Positions 50,073-59,113 of a stretch of DNA of 64,000 nt are shown here, piece after piece (positions within the stretch are counted from its first letter, which is position 1; each line of letters begins with the position of its first letter). The translations under genes and the position numbers were made by a program. The notes under the pieces are model-generated. The model saw only the letters and a list, made by a program, of their open reading frames with translations, did no database searches and was not told the DNA's origin. This DNA comes from an uncultured Collinsella sp. (lineage in GTDB: Bacteria > Actinomycetota > Coriobacteriia > Coriobacteriales > Coriobacteriaceae), in the NCBI GenBank assembly GCA_934621295.1, contig CAKTVB010000006.1, forward strand, positions 1 through 64,000, written 5' to 3'.

Positions 50073-51524
50073 TTACTGCTTAGCAGCCATCAGATCGGCA
50101 ATGATCTTGGCGTACTCAGCGGTCTTGGCGGGATCCTTCAGGAGCTCGACCGAGCGGGTAAGCGGCTCGGGATCGACCGGCGTGGTGGCGTCGATGATGA
50201 GCTTGGCAGTCATACCAGCGACTTCCTCGGACGGGTTGAGCGGCATACCGGCGCAGTTGGGGATAACCTTGACGTCCTTGTCCGGGCGCACGCGGGTCGA
50301 GAGGGCCCACATAACCTGGTTGAGGTCGAACGGGTCAACGTAATCGTCAACGAGGATGACGTTGTGGCAGTACGGCATAGCGTGCGGCGTGGAGAGCAGC
50401 TTGAAGGCAGCGCCCGTTGCATGACCACCGTAGCGCGGCTTGATGGAGATAATCTCGGTGAAGCCGTGGGTGTACATAGCGTTGACGGAAACGACCTCGG
50501 GGAAGCCCTCGTCATGCAGCTGCTTGTAGATAGGCACGGAGGTGTTGAGTGCCATGAGGAAGTCGATCTCGGTCCAGGGCATGCCCAGGTAGATGTTCTC
50601 GAAGATCGGGTTGGTACGATAGGTCACGTGCGTGATGACGGCCTCGCACTGAGCGCGGCAACCGGAGTAGGAACCCGGGAACTCGCCGAACGGGCCCTCG
50701 CAGGTGCGGACGCGCGGATCGATGTAGCCCTCGAGGACAACCTCGGCGCCGGCGGGCACGTAGAGGTGATCGTACAGGTCGGACTTGACGATGTCGGCAG
50801 GCACGCCGTTGTTGAGAGCGCCCACGAACTCGTACTCGTTCTGGGTGTAGCCAACGGGGGTGGAAGCCATGAAGGTCACCAGCGGGGCATTACCGAGGGT
50901 CACGCAGATGGGGAACTTCTCGTTCTTCTTCTCGGCCTCAGCGAGCTGCTTGGCGATGTCGTGCATGGCCAGGCACTGCATACCGATGCGGTTGGCGCCC
51001 TTGACCTGAATGCGGTAGGTGCCGACATTCATCTTGTCGAAGTTGTCGGGCTCGGTGGGGTCGCCGGTGATGATGGAGGCCTTGCCGATGAACATGCCGC
51101 CGTCCTGCTCGTTGATGCGATAGAGCGGGAGCAGATCGAACAGGTTGACGTTCTCGGCGCCGTCGATGACGTTCTCCTTGCAGGGAGCGTCATCGCGCTC
51201 AAGGACGTTGGGCTTAACCGGGAAGAGGTCCCAGCGGCGGTTCAGCTCGAGGAACTGATCCTTGGTGCTGGTGTTCTTGTCCATGCCCATCATAAGAGCG
51301 TGGTTTGCCCAGGAACCGTGAACGTTGGTGACGACGGTGTGGCCAGGGCCATAACCCTTGATGTTGTCGAACATGACAGCAGGGCCGTTGGTCATGCGGC
51401 TGGCAGCGCGGCCGGCAGAACCGATATCCGGCTCGGGGAGGACCTCATCGGTCACGTGGACGAGCTGGCCCTCTTCCTCGAGCGTGGCGAGGAACGAACG
51501 AAGATCCTGATACACCTTTGACAT
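50073..51524 (-). CDS. vdcC: UbiD-family hydroxyarylic acid decarboxylase, VdcC/BsdC type, copy 2
   Basis: A 483-residue paralogue of the protein at 46958-48415. It has NVGTYRIQVKG, CEGPFGEFPGS with both Glu of the E-x4-E pattern, GSWANHALMMGMDKNTSTKDQ and DDYVDPFDLNQVMWALSTR. The ATG at 51524 follows AAAGGAG; a longer in-frame reading would remove the divergent promoter region. With its own VdcD and LysR it forms a second complete regulated module, presumably for a different phenolic acid. Confidence 0.9.
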   Translation of the reverse strand: MSKVYQDLRSFLATLEEEGQLVHVTDEVLPEPDIGSAGRAASRMTNGPAVMFDNIKGYGPGHTVVTNVHGSWANHALMMGMDKNTSTKDQFLELNRRWDLFPVKPNVLERDDAPCKENVIDGAENVNLFDLLPLYRINEQDGGMFIGKASIITGDPTEPDNFDKMNVGTYRIQVKGANRIGMQCLAMHDIAKQLAEAEKKNEKFPICVTLGNAPLVTFMASTPVGYTQNEYEFVGALNNGVPADIVKSDLYDHLYVPAGAEVVLEGYIDPRVRTCEGPFGEFPGSYSGCRAQCEAVITHVTYRTNPIFENIYLGMPWTEIDFLMALNTSVPIYKQLHDEGFPEVVSVNAMYTHGFTEIISIKPRYGGHATGAAFKLLSTPHAMPYCHNVILVDDYVDPFDLNQVMWALSTRVRPDKDVKVIPNCAGMPLNPSEEVAGMTAKLIIDATTPVDPEPLTRSVELLKDPAKTAEYAKIIADLMAAKQ

Positions 51525-51621
51525 GAAAGCTCCTTTCCGAAAGCTTCCGAAGAACGTGATTTCAGTTTCACGCCTCGCAACCGTTCGCGCGATTCCCTTG
51601 CGGAAGCACAACTTTCCCTGG

Positions 51622-51657
51622 TGGAATAACGTATGGATACGGGTTTGGGTTATTCCA
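51622..51657. promoter_or_regulatory. LysR operator candidate, copy 2
   Basis: Perfect nine-base arms TGGAATAAC (51622-51630) and GTTATTCCA (51649-51657) flank 18 bases in the divergent region between vdcC copy 2 and its LysR gene. The core matches the arms at 48501-48558 but in the opposite orientation. Confidence 0.6.
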
Positions 51658-51801
51658 TTTCGGCAACTTCGCACGTCCCCAATCGTCCAATTCATGGAAA
51701 ACGACGCTTTGACGTTGCGTTTTTTGCCGTATCGTAGAATGTGCAATTTTCCTTATAAGAAAAATGCGAATAAGAGGGCACATTTTAAGGAGGTCTGCAT
51801 T

Positions 51802-52704
51802 ATGGATTTGAGAAAGCTTGAAGCGTTCCTCACCGTCGCGAATACCGGTAAATATACCGATGCCGCCGAAAAGCTTTTCATCTCCCAATCGTCTCTCTCA
51901 AAACAGATGGCCCAGATGGAGCGCGAGCTGGGGGTCAAACTGTTTAAGAAGACGCGCAGCGGCGTAGAGCTCACACAAGCTGGTTTCGATTTCTACTCAT
52001 ATGTGCGCAAGATGCTTCCGGAATACCACCGCGCCGTCGATCGCCTCCAGATGTATCGCGAGGGTGGCACGTACCCCTTGCGCATCGGTTCACTCCCCTT
52101 GGCAGAGGAATACGGCTTTGCAAACGCCTTCAGCTCCTATTGGGCGCGCAATACCTCGGTACAGATCGACTACTTCGAGCGTAGCCAAGAGGATTTGATC
52201 GACAAGCTCGATCGCCACAAAATCGAACTCGCCCTCCTGCGCGTAGACATGCTCGATCCCGACAAGTACTCCTATGTCCCCCTTGTTCTCGACGAGATAG
52301 TCGTCGCATGCTCCACCAAGCATCCGCTCTCAACCCACGAGCATGTGGGGCTGGCAGAGCTTCGCAACGAGGAGTTCATCCTTTTGGAGGAAAAGTCCGA
52401 CGTGACGCAGATCTTCCGTCGAGCTTGCGAAAACCAGGGGTTCTTCCCCAATGCGCCCCTGCATCACTCGCGTCATCGCATGCTTATCAAAGCCGTGCAA
52501 AACAACATGGGCATCACCGTGCTGCCGCGCCGCCTAGTATCGACCTACCTGGCAGATGACCTTGCCATCATATCCTTTAAGCAGCCGCTCTACTCCACCC
52601 TCGGTCTTGTATGGCTTGCCGAAGAGCCGCTTACACCCATCACTCAAAAGTTCATTGACTACGTATGCACCGACTTCAACGTCAACAGCGGACTTGAGAA
52701 CTAG
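51802..52704 (+). CDS. LysR-family regulator of vdcC copy 2
   Basis: A 300-residue LysR protein with an N-terminal helix-turn-helix (FLTVANTGKYTDAAEKLFIS, QSSLSKQMAQMERELGVKLF, RSGVELTQAG) and an effector domain (IGSLPLAEEYGFANAF, VQIDYFERSQEDLIDKLD). The ATG at 51802 has a strong AAGGAGGT. It is divergent from vdcC copy 2 and clearly paralogous to the LysR at 48647. Confidence 0.92.
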   Translation: MDLRKLEAFLTVANTGKYTDAAEKLFISQSSLSKQMAQMERELGVKLFKKTRSGVELTQAGFDFYSYVRKMLPEYHRAVDRLQMYREGGTYPLRIGSLPLAEEYGFANAFSSYWARNTSVQIDYFERSQEDLIDKLDRHKIELALLRVDMLDPDKYSYVPLVLDEIVVACSTKHPLSTHEHVGLAELRNEEFILLEEKSDVTQIFRRACENQGFFPNAPLHHSRHRMLIKAVQNNMGITVLPRRLVSTYLADDLAIISFKQPLYSTLGLVWLAEEPLTPITQKFIDYVCTDFNVNSGLEN

Positions 52705-52920
52705 CACCTGCTCGCCCGTAGCAAAACCGATCTTTTGGCATCGCCTTCCAGCAACGGCAGCGATGCACCCATGCTGCTCCGTTTTGATTTATTACGTACT
52801 CAAAACGTGGTATTAACGGTATACAACTACTAATATGTGGAATAGCAACAGCGTTTAGAAGGCGCACCCATCATTTTGCCGCGGTGCTTCAATCGCCGGC
52901 ACGGATCGAAAGGACCGCGT

Positions 52921-53580
52921 ATGTTCTGCCCTAAATGCGGCACCAAGAATGCCGATGAAGCCAAGTTCTGCGTCGAGTGCGGAGCCACGCTGCCCTCGCG
53001 CCCTCAGGCTCCTGCCGCAGCCCAGCCCACCCAGACGCCCGCGCCAACGCCGCAGCCAACTGGCGCGCCCAAGCCTCAACCCAATCCCTTTGCCACGCCC
53101 AAACAGCAGGCAGGTCCCTTTGGCGCAAACGCACCCGCCGTGCTCTCCTCCCTGCCGAGCGACCCCTTCGCTCTTGCCGGCATCGTTGCAGGCATCGTGA
53201 TGGTTATCTCTTACTTCCTGCCACTCGTGGGCGTCTCTGTATATGGCTTCTCGTATAGCATGAGCGGCTTTAACATGACGTTTGGTGGCAAATACTTTAG
53301 CGGCGAGTTCACCAATGTCATCTACCTGGTTCCCGGCATCGCCGCCCTGCTCGTTGGCCTTTTGGTAAAGAAGCCGCAGCCGCGCGCCATCGCCCAGATC
53401 GCCATCGGTGCCATCACCATCATCGCCTTCCTTGCTTTCATGGGTTATATCAACGAGGAAACCTATGGCGTCGGCAAGATGAGTCTTGCATTCTACCTGT
53501 TTATCATCTGCGGCATCGTACTTGTCGCTTGCGGCATCAAGACGATCCTCGACAGCAAGAAGGCAACCCCCACTTTCTAG
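52921..53580 (+). CDS. Zinc-ribbon integral membrane protein
   Basis: A 219-residue protein with an N-terminal zinc ribbon (CPKCGTKNADEAKFCVECG, residues 3-21), a Pro/Ala/Gln-rich linker to about residue 75 and then about four membrane helices (FALAGIVAGIVMVISYFLPLV, VIYLVPGIAALLVGLLV, AIGAITIIAFLAFMG and a C-terminal FYLFIICGIVLVACGI). No enzyme motif is seen. It starts at an ATG preceded by GAAAGGA. It is the third zinc-ribbon membrane protein in this window; function unknown. Confidence 0.8.
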   Translation: MFCPKCGTKNADEAKFCVECGATLPSRPQAPAAAQPTQTPAPTPQPTGAPKPQPNPFATPKQQAGPFGANAPAVLSSLPSDPFALAGIVAGIVMVISYFLPLVGVSVYGFSYSMSGFNMTFGGKYFSGEFTNVIYLVPGIAALLVGLLVKKPQPRAIAQIAIGAITIIAFLAFMGYINEETYGVGKMSLAFYLFIICGIVLVACGIKTILDSKKATPTF

Positions 53581-53614
53581 TAGACGCCCCACACGTCAAT
53601 CGAGCGTCTCTGCC

Positions 53615-53653
53615 AAGCGGGACAGGACCGAGCATGGTCTTGTCCCGCTTTTT
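53615..53653 (+). terminator. Terminator of the zinc-ribbon gene
   Basis: A long stem AAGCGGGACAGGACC/GGTCTTGTCCCGCTT (53615-53650) is followed by TTTTT. Confidence 0.88.
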
Positions 53654-53727
53654 GCTGCACACGGTTTGACATAGTCCGCGCGTCCCATCACCATACCCAT
53701 GAACAACATGCACGAGAGGAACCACCC

Positions 53728-54357
53728 ATGGCAGCAGCTCAGCCGCAAAAAATCAGGATGATCGCCGGTCTTGGCAACCCGGGCGAGGAGTACGCACAAA
53801 CGCGCCACAACGCCGGATTCAAAGCGATCGACGAGCTCGCTCGCCAGGCAAACGTGACCTATTGGAAAAACCAGGCAGGAGCCGAGGTCGCCTCCATCCA
53901 GGTTAACGATGCCGAGGCCGAGGGCGGCAAGCGCGAGGTCATCCTGGTAAAGCCCCAGTCGTACATGAACACGAGCGGCGGCCCCATCTCCAAGCTTTGC
54001 GCCCAGTACAAGATAAGTGTCGAAGAGCTGCTGGTGATCCATGACGAGCTGGACATCCCCGCAGGTGACGTACGCATCAAGGTGGGCGGCGGGCACGCCG
54101 GCCACAACGGCCTGCGCTCGATCATCGACAAGATGGGCAGCCGCGACTTCAGCCGCGTGCGCGTGGGCATCGGCAACCCTCCGGGACGCATGCCGGTGGC
54201 AGACTTCGTGCTCAAGCAGCTCCGCTCCCGCGAGGCGGAAGATTTTGATGAGACCACGGTGCGTGCCGCCGAGGCTGCGGCAACCGCGCTCACCCGCGGC
54301 GTGATCTTCGCCCGCGACCACGTAAACGGCGCCGCCGCCAGCAACGGCAAACACTAG
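53728..54357 (+). CDS. pth: Peptidyl-tRNA hydrolase
   Basis: A 209-residue hydrolase that recycles peptidyl-tRNA released from stalled ribosomes. Signatures are IAGLGNPGEEYAQTRHNAGF (catalytic His), VKPQSYMNTSG (Asn), VIHDELDIPAGDVRIK (Asp) and GGGHAGHNGLRSI. A ribosome-binding site GAGAGGAA precedes the ATG. The C-terminus has a short Ala-rich tail. It is monocistronic or read through toward nfnAB. Confidence 0.95.
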   Translation: MAAAQPQKIRMIAGLGNPGEEYAQTRHNAGFKAIDELARQANVTYWKNQAGAEVASIQVNDAEAEGGKREVILVKPQSYMNTSGGPISKLCAQYKISVEELLVIHDELDIPAGDVRIKVGGGHAGHNGLRSIIDKMGSRDFSRVRVGIGNPPGRMPVADFVLKQLRSREAEDFDETTVRAAEAAATALTRGVIFARDHVNGAAASNGKH

Positions 54358-54612
54358 CGGCCACGTTCTGGACGAGTCCCTCCAAACCCATTCTTAAACC
54401 CCTCGTCAACCTTTGCCGTTGACGGCAGTTTTGCATGATAAAGCACTCGGCAAAGCTATAATTGAACGCGGTATGCGCAAAGGCGCAAGATGCCCATGGG
54501 CCAATCGCCCGCCCCTGGCTTTGCGCGCACATGCCACGGCAACACGGTTGCAATTGAAAGCGTCAGTTACCTGCGTATTTCTGCCGTTTTCACAACAATA
54601 GAGAGGGGTTCT

Positions 54613-55455
54613 ATGTACAAGATCCTTGAGAAGACGCAGTTCTCGGAGAAGGTGTTCAAGTTCCGCGTCGAGGCGCCCGCCATGGCCAAGCATGCACATG
54701 CTGGTCAATTTTTGATGGTCCGCGCCAATGAGTGCGGTGAGCGCGTGCCGTTCACCCTTGCGGGCTGGAATGCCGACGAAGGCTGGGTCGAGTTCATCTT
54801 CATGGTGATCGGCAAGACCACCGAGATGCTGTCCGCCTACGAGGCTGGCGACGCTCTGCGCGACGTCACCGGTCCCCTGGGCGTTCCCACCGAGATGCCC
54901 GACGGCCCCTGCGCCGTTATCGGCGGCGGCGTTGGCTTGGCCATCGCCTTCCCCGTGGCCAAGCATCTGATCGAGACCGGTCACGAAGTGCACGCCATCA
55001 TGGGCGCTCGCACCAAGGACCTCCTGCTGCTCGAGGATCAGTTCCGCGAGCTGCTCGACGACGAGCACATCCACATCACCACTGACGACGGCTCCTACGG
55101 CGAGAAGGGCGTGGTTACCGCCCCGCTCGAGCGCCTGCTTGAGTCCAAGGCCGTCACGCAGGTCTTCTGCGTGGGACCCGTGCCGATGATGAAGTTCTCG
55201 GCCATGACCGCCGAGAAGTACGGCACCCCCATCACCGCCTCGCTCAACCCCATCATGGTTGACGGTACCGGCATGTGCGGCTGCTGCCGCGTCGAGGTCG
55301 ACGGCAAGACGAAGTTCGCCTGCGTCGACGGCCCCGATTTTGACGCCACGAAGGTCGACTGGGATGACCTTCGCGCCCGTCAGGCTGCATACCGTACCGA
55401 GGAGGGCCAGTCCCTCAAGGCCTATGAGGAGGGGAGCTGCGCATGCCACAAGTAA
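54613..55455 (+). CDS. nfnA: NADH-dependent ferredoxin:NADP+ oxidoreductase subunit A
   Basis: A 280-residue flavoprotein of the ferredoxin-reductase/DHOD electron-transfer type. It has an FAD-binding beta-barrel (AGQFLMVRANECGERVPFTLAG), an NAD-binding part (VIGGGVGLAIAFPVAKHL) and a C-terminal [2Fe-2S] set GMCGCCRVEVDG...FACVDGP. In NfnAB this subunit exchanges electrons with NADH. The ATG at 54613 follows GAGAGGGG. It overlaps the next gene by 13 bases. The pair could alternatively be named sulfide dehydrogenase (SudBA), which is homologous. Confidence 0.87.
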   Translation: MYKILEKTQFSEKVFKFRVEAPAMAKHAHAGQFLMVRANECGERVPFTLAGWNADEGWVEFIFMVIGKTTEMLSAYEAGDALRDVTGPLGVPTEMPDGPCAVIGGGVGLAIAFPVAKHLIETGHEVHAIMGARTKDLLLLEDQFRELLDDEHIHITTDDGSYGEKGVVTAPLERLLESKAVTQVFCVGPVPMMKFSAMTAEKYGTPITASLNPIMVDGTGMCGCCRVEVDGKTKFACVDGPDFDATKVDWDDLRARQAAYRTEEGQSLKAYEEGSCACHK

Positions 55456-56852
55456 ATGGTCGCTTTGTTCCTGATATGAAGTCGCCGCGCACCCCGGACA
55501 ACGAGGAGCCGGCAGCCGAGCGCGCATGCGATTTCCGCCCCGTCGACAAGGGCTTCACCGAGGAGATGGCACTCGCCGAGGCCGAGCGCTGCATGGACTG
55601 CAAGAAGCCGTTCTGCGTCGAGGGCTGCCCCGTTAACATCAACATCCCCAAGTTCATCAAGCAGATCCGCGAGAAGAACTACGGCGGCGCCCTGGATACC
55701 ATCCGCGAGGAGTCCATGCTTCCCGCCATCTGCGGCCGCGTGTGCCCGCAGGAAAATCAATGCGAGGGCAAGTGCATCCGCGGCAAGAAGAGCGAGCCGG
55801 TGGCTATCGGCCAGCTCGAGCGCTTCGTGGGCGACCAGCCCGAGCTTGCCTCCAAGCCTGCCATGAAGCCCAAGAACGGCAAGAAGGTCGCCGTCGTGGG
55901 TTCCGGCCCCTCCGGCATCACCTGCGCTGGTGAGCTCGCCCGCAATGGCTTTGACGTCACCGTGTTCGAGGCGTTCTTCACCGGCGGCGGCGTGCTGGTC
56001 TACGGCATCCCCGAGTTCCGTCTGCCCAAGGCGGTCGTCAAGCGCGAGATCGACGGCCTGGAGGACATGGGCGTCAAGTTTGAGTACAACTCCGTCGTGG
56101 GCAACATGGCCACGGCCGAGGAGCTGTTCGAGCAGGGCTTCGACGCCATCTACGTGGCGACCGGCGCTGGCCTGCCCAAGTTCCTCAACGTCCCCGGCGA
56201 GAACCTGCCCAACGTCTTCTTCGCTAACGAGTACCTCACCCGCGTGAACCTCATGAAGGCGAACAAGTTCCCCGAGTACGACACCCCCACCAAGCACGGC
56301 AAGAACGTCGTGGTCTTTGGCGGCGGCAACGTGGCTATGGACGCTGTCCGTACCGCCAAGCGCCTGGGCGCCGAGCGCGCGATCATCGCTTATCGCCGCA
56401 CCGAGGACGAGATGCCCGCCCGTCGTGCCGAGCTGCACCATGCCAAGGCCGAGGGCGTCGAGGTCATGCCGCTCGTCTCCCCGCTCGAGTTCATCGCTGG
56501 CGAAGACGGCACCGTGTGCGCCGTCAAGGTCCAGAAGATGGAGCTCGGCGAGCCCGACGAGTCCGGCCGTCGTCGTCCCGTGCCTATCGAGGGCGCTATC
56601 GAGGAGATTCCCTGCGACGTCGCCATTTCGGCCATTGGCACCAACGCCAACCCGTTTGCCTCCAAGATCGGCGGCAAGATGGAGCTCAACAAGTGGGGCT
56701 ACATCATCGCCGACGAGGAGACCGGTCAGACGACCGATCCGCGCATCTGGGCCGGCGGCGATATCGTGACCGGTGCCGCCACGGTCATCCTGGCCATGGG
56801 CGCCGGCAAGAAGGCCGCGGCCTCCATCACCAAGAGCCTGCTGGGCGAGTAA
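55443..56852 (+). CDS. nfnB: NADH-dependent ferredoxin:NADP+ oxidoreductase subunit B
   Basis: A 469-residue flavoprotein related to the glutamate synthase small subunit. The N-terminus carries cysteine clusters for [4Fe-4S] centres (ERCMDCKKPFCVEGCPV and CGRVCPQENQCEGKCIRG). An FAD site VVGSGPSGITCAGELA and an NADPH site VFGGGNVAMDAVRTAKRLGA follow, ending with AGGDIVTGAATVILAMGAGK. With NfnA it forms the electron-bifurcating transhydrogenase that makes NADPH from NADH plus reduced ferredoxin. No glutamate synthase large subunit is nearby, which supports NfnB. Confidence 0.9.
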   Translation: MPQVNGRFVPDMKSPRTPDNEEPAAERACDFRPVDKGFTEEMALAEAERCMDCKKPFCVEGCPVNINIPKFIKQIREKNYGGALDTIREESMLPAICGRVCPQENQCEGKCIRGKKSEPVAIGQLERFVGDQPELASKPAMKPKNGKKVAVVGSGPSGITCAGELARNGFDVTVFEAFFTGGGVLVYGIPEFRLPKAVVKREIDGLEDMGVKFEYNSVVGNMATAEELFEQGFDAIYVATGAGLPKFLNVPGENLPNVFFANEYLTRVNLMKANKFPEYDTPTKHGKNVVVFGGGNVAMDAVRTAKRLGAERAIIAYRRTEDEMPARRAELHHAKAEGVEVMPLVSPLEFIAGEDGTVCAVKVQKMELGEPDESGRRRPVPIEGAIEEIPCDVAISAIGTNANPFASKIGGKMELNKWGYIIADEETGQTTDPRIWAGGDIVTGAATVILAMGAGKKAAASITKSLLGE

Positions 56853-56883
56853 TCCCCGTAGACACGAGCCACATAACGGCACA

Positions 56884-56917
56884 AGCCCCGTCAAGCATAC
56901 GCTCGGCGGGGCTTTTT
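56884..56917 (+). terminator. Terminator of nfnAB
   Basis: AGCCCCG and CGGGGCT arms (56884-56913) are followed by TTTTT. It separates nfnB from the convergent pcp gene. Confidence 0.85.
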
Positions 56918-56938
56918 CCTATCGAGTCAGAATCACTC

Positions 56939-57568
56939 TTAGGCGGGGCGACCTTGGCTGCCGTCTTTACAGAGGACCTCGATCATAATCTCCAGGGCAC
57001 GGGCTGCCATGGCAGGATCCATAGAGGGCTTGACCTCGCCCGTTGCCGCCACCTGCTCGGGGCACTGCGGCACATGAATGAAGTCGACCAACATGTCGGG
57101 GTGGTGTTGCTGCGCAAGATGGCGCACGCTGTAGAACAAATCGTTGCAGCAGTATGTACCTGCAGAATAAGAAACCGCTGCGGGTATACCTTGCTCGCAG
57201 CAGGCCTGCACCATGGCATAGACCGGTGCGGCGGCAAAATAAGCGTCGGGACCTCCCGCAACCACAGGCTCGTCGTGCGGCTGGAACCCCTCGTTATCCG
57301 CAATGCGCGCATGACGATGGTTGATGGCCACATACTCGGGCGTCACCTGAGCACGCCCGGCGGCAACACCCGTGCACAAAACAGCATCGGGCCGTTCCCG
57401 CCCAATAAGCTCCTCAACAATCCGAGTGGCCTCACCAAACACAACGGGCACGCGTTCAACCACAACGTCAATGTCTGCCACGCGCTTCGGCAAGCGACGC
57501 ACGGCTTCCCATGATGCATTGATGCTGTCTGCACCAAATGGTTCAAATCCTGTAACGAGAACCTTCAT
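56939..57568 (-). CDS. pcp: Pyrrolidone-carboxylate peptidase
   Basis: A 209-residue C15 cysteine peptidase that removes N-terminal pyroglutamate. The catalytic triad is visible: Glu in GRAQVTPEYVAIN, Cys in SAGTYCCND and His in FIHVPQCP. The N-terminus VLVTGFEPFGADSINAS is typical. The start follows AAAGGGA. It is downstream of the cytidylate-kinase-like gene but behind a hairpin terminator. Confidence 0.93.
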   Translation of the reverse strand: MKVLVTGFEPFGADSINASWEAVRRLPKRVADIDVVVERVPVVFGEATRIVEELIGRERPDAVLCTGVAAGRAQVTPEYVAINHRHARIADNEGFQPHDEPVVAGGPDAYFAAAPVYAMVQACCEQGIPAAVSYSAGTYCCNDLFYSVRHLAQQHHPDMLVDFIHVPQCPEQVAATGEVKPSMDPAMAARALEIMIEVLCKDGSQGRPA

Positions 57569-57582
57569 TCAATCCCTTTCGA

Positions 57583-57622
57583 CAAAGCAAAAGACGCCCT
57601 TCGCGCAGAGCAAAGGACGTCT
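57583..57622 (-). terminator. Terminator of the cytidylate-kinase-like gene
   Basis: On the minus strand AGACGTCCTT and AAGGGCGTCT arms (57592-57622) are followed by a T-rich TTTGCTTTG, just before the pcp start. Confidence 0.7.
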
Positions 57623-57658
57623 CGATTCCAGCGAAGATAGCAACGTACGGCAGCGGGC

Positions 57659-58390
57659 CTATTCAGCAGCCTCGGGAGCGGCGGGCGCACCCTCAACCTC
57701 AGCAGCAGCACGCGCCACAGCCTCCTCGCACACGCCAAGTTCGCGCAGCTTATAGCGGTACGCAGCGGCGATAACCTCGACACATCCTTCGCGGCCAAGC
57801 TTGGCGCGATTGACCACGATGTCCTTACCGCTCGTCATCTTCCATTTACCGCCCGAGTAGCGCTTGTAAAACGCCTCGCGCATCTTTTGCATCTGCTTGA
57901 CGAGCTTGGCACCCTTTTTCTTGTTGAGGCCGCGCTTCTTGCGCACAATCTCAACGCGATCCTCAAAGGGAGCCGTCACCAGCACGGCAATGTGATTGGG
58001 ATTGTTGCGCAGGAGGTAGTCGGAAAGACGGCCCTCGATAATGCAGCTGCGCGTGGCACCCAAATCGACAATCACCTGCGACATGGATTTAAACAGCTTG
58101 TCCGAAAGCGAGCGTGAATCCACGCGATCGGGCAAAAAGGCTACGTTGTCCATAGCAAGTTGCTCGTCGTAGGCCGCCATCTTGTCGAGCGACTCGCCCT
58201 CACGCATGGCAGAACGAACCAGCAGCTCGTTGTCGTACAGAGGAATGCCCAACTCGCAGGAGAGCATCTTGCCAATCTCGTGGCCCTCGGCACCAAAATC
58301 GCGGGCAATGGTGATAACCACCGGCTGACCCGCTCGCGTGGCTTCGCGAAGAGCGCGACGCTGCTCGATCTTGTCCTTGATAACCGCCAT
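57659..58390 (-). CDS. Cytidylate kinase-like protein
   Basis: A 243-residue P-loop protein of the cytidylate-kinase-like family. ITIARDFGAEGHEIGKML near residue 25 is the nucleotide-binding loop of this family, SCIIEGRLSDYLLR carries an acidic catalytic-type residue, and the basic RKKRGLNKKKGAKLVKQMQK region resembles the lid. An Ala/Glu-rich tail ends the protein. The family is common in anaerobic Gram-positives and its substrate is not settled. It follows the amino-acid permease gene by about 70 bases. Confidence 0.8.
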   Translation of the reverse strand: MAVIKDKIEQRRALREATRAGQPVVITIARDFGAEGHEIGKMLSCELGIPLYDNELLVRSAMREGESLDKMAAYDEQLAMDNVAFLPDRVDSRSLSDKLFKSMSQVIVDLGATRSCIIEGRLSDYLLRNNPNHIAVLVTAPFEDRVEIVRKKRGLNKKKGAKLVKQMQKMREAFYKRYSGGKWKMTSGKDIVVNRAKLGREGCVEVIAAAYRYKLRELGVCEEAVARAAAEVEGAPAAPEAAE

Positions 58391-58462
58391 CGGTCTTCCC
58401 TTTCACATACGAGAGGAGCCTAAAGTGGGCCCTTCAGGCAAATCATCCAGTCAAACGCTCGG

Positions 58463-59110
58463 CTACGCAGCAACAACGCGGCGCTGATATGCGCGGACGA
58501 TGAGCGAGATGCCGAAGTTCAGCACGAAGTATAGCGCGAAGGTAAAGCCGTAGAGGGCAAGTACCTGCGAGAGGTCGGAAGTCTGGGCCATAACGACCTT
58601 GGTCGAATACATGAACTCCGCCACATTGATGCCGGCGAGATACGACGAGTCCTTGATCACCGTAGTGCACTGGCTAAAGAGTGCCGGAATGATGGTCTTG
58701 AACGTCTGCGGCAAGATAATCAGGCGCATGGTCGAGAAAAACCCAAAGCCCTGCGACTGCGCGGCCTCAAACTGGCTCTTAGGGATAGCGTTAAAGCCGC
58801 CACGGATGATCTCGGCCATAACGGCAGAGGTAAAGACGGTAAACGCCAACACGGAAATCATCACGTCGTTGCCCTTGACCGTGAAGTAGATAAAGAGAAT
58901 CCACAACAGGTTAGGCGTGCAGCGGAAGAGCTCGATATAGGCGCTCACCAGCAACGAGAGCGGGCGCAGCTTGCCGGTGCAATACTGCTTGACCATCGCG
59001 AGCACGGTGCCAAAGATAATCGAGAAGATGATGGCGAAGAAGGAAATCTCGATAGTCTTTGCAAAGCCGAGCATGATGAAGCTCAGGTTGTCTGCATTGA
59101 AGATCTGCAT
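58463..59110 (-). CDS. Polar amino-acid ABC transporter permease (second)
   Basis: A 215-residue HisM/GlnP-type inner-membrane permease. The ATPase-contact EAA loop reads FEAAQSQGFGFFSTMRLIILPQ, with GGFNAIPKSQ before it. The start is preceded by AAAGGAGG, inside the end of the upstream permease gene. It forms a heterodimer with the product of 59114-59860. Downstream terminator signals are not clear. Confidence 0.88.
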   Translation of the reverse strand: MQIFNADNLSFIMLGFAKTIEISFFAIIFSIIFGTVLAMVKQYCTGKLRPLSLLVSAYIELFRCTPNLLWILFIYFTVKGNDVMISVLAFTVFTSAVMAEIIRGGFNAIPKSQFEAAQSQGFGFFSTMRLIILPQTFKTIIPALFSQCTTVIKDSSYLAGINVAEFMYSTKVVMAQTSDLSQVLALYGFTFALYFVLNFGISLIVRAYQRRVVAA

Positions 59111-59113
59111 CTC

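Noticed and set aside
55443..56852. Glutamate synthase small subunit
   Set aside because: The protein is homologous to GltD, but no large subunit is nearby and it overlaps an NfnA-type gene, so NfnB is the better call.
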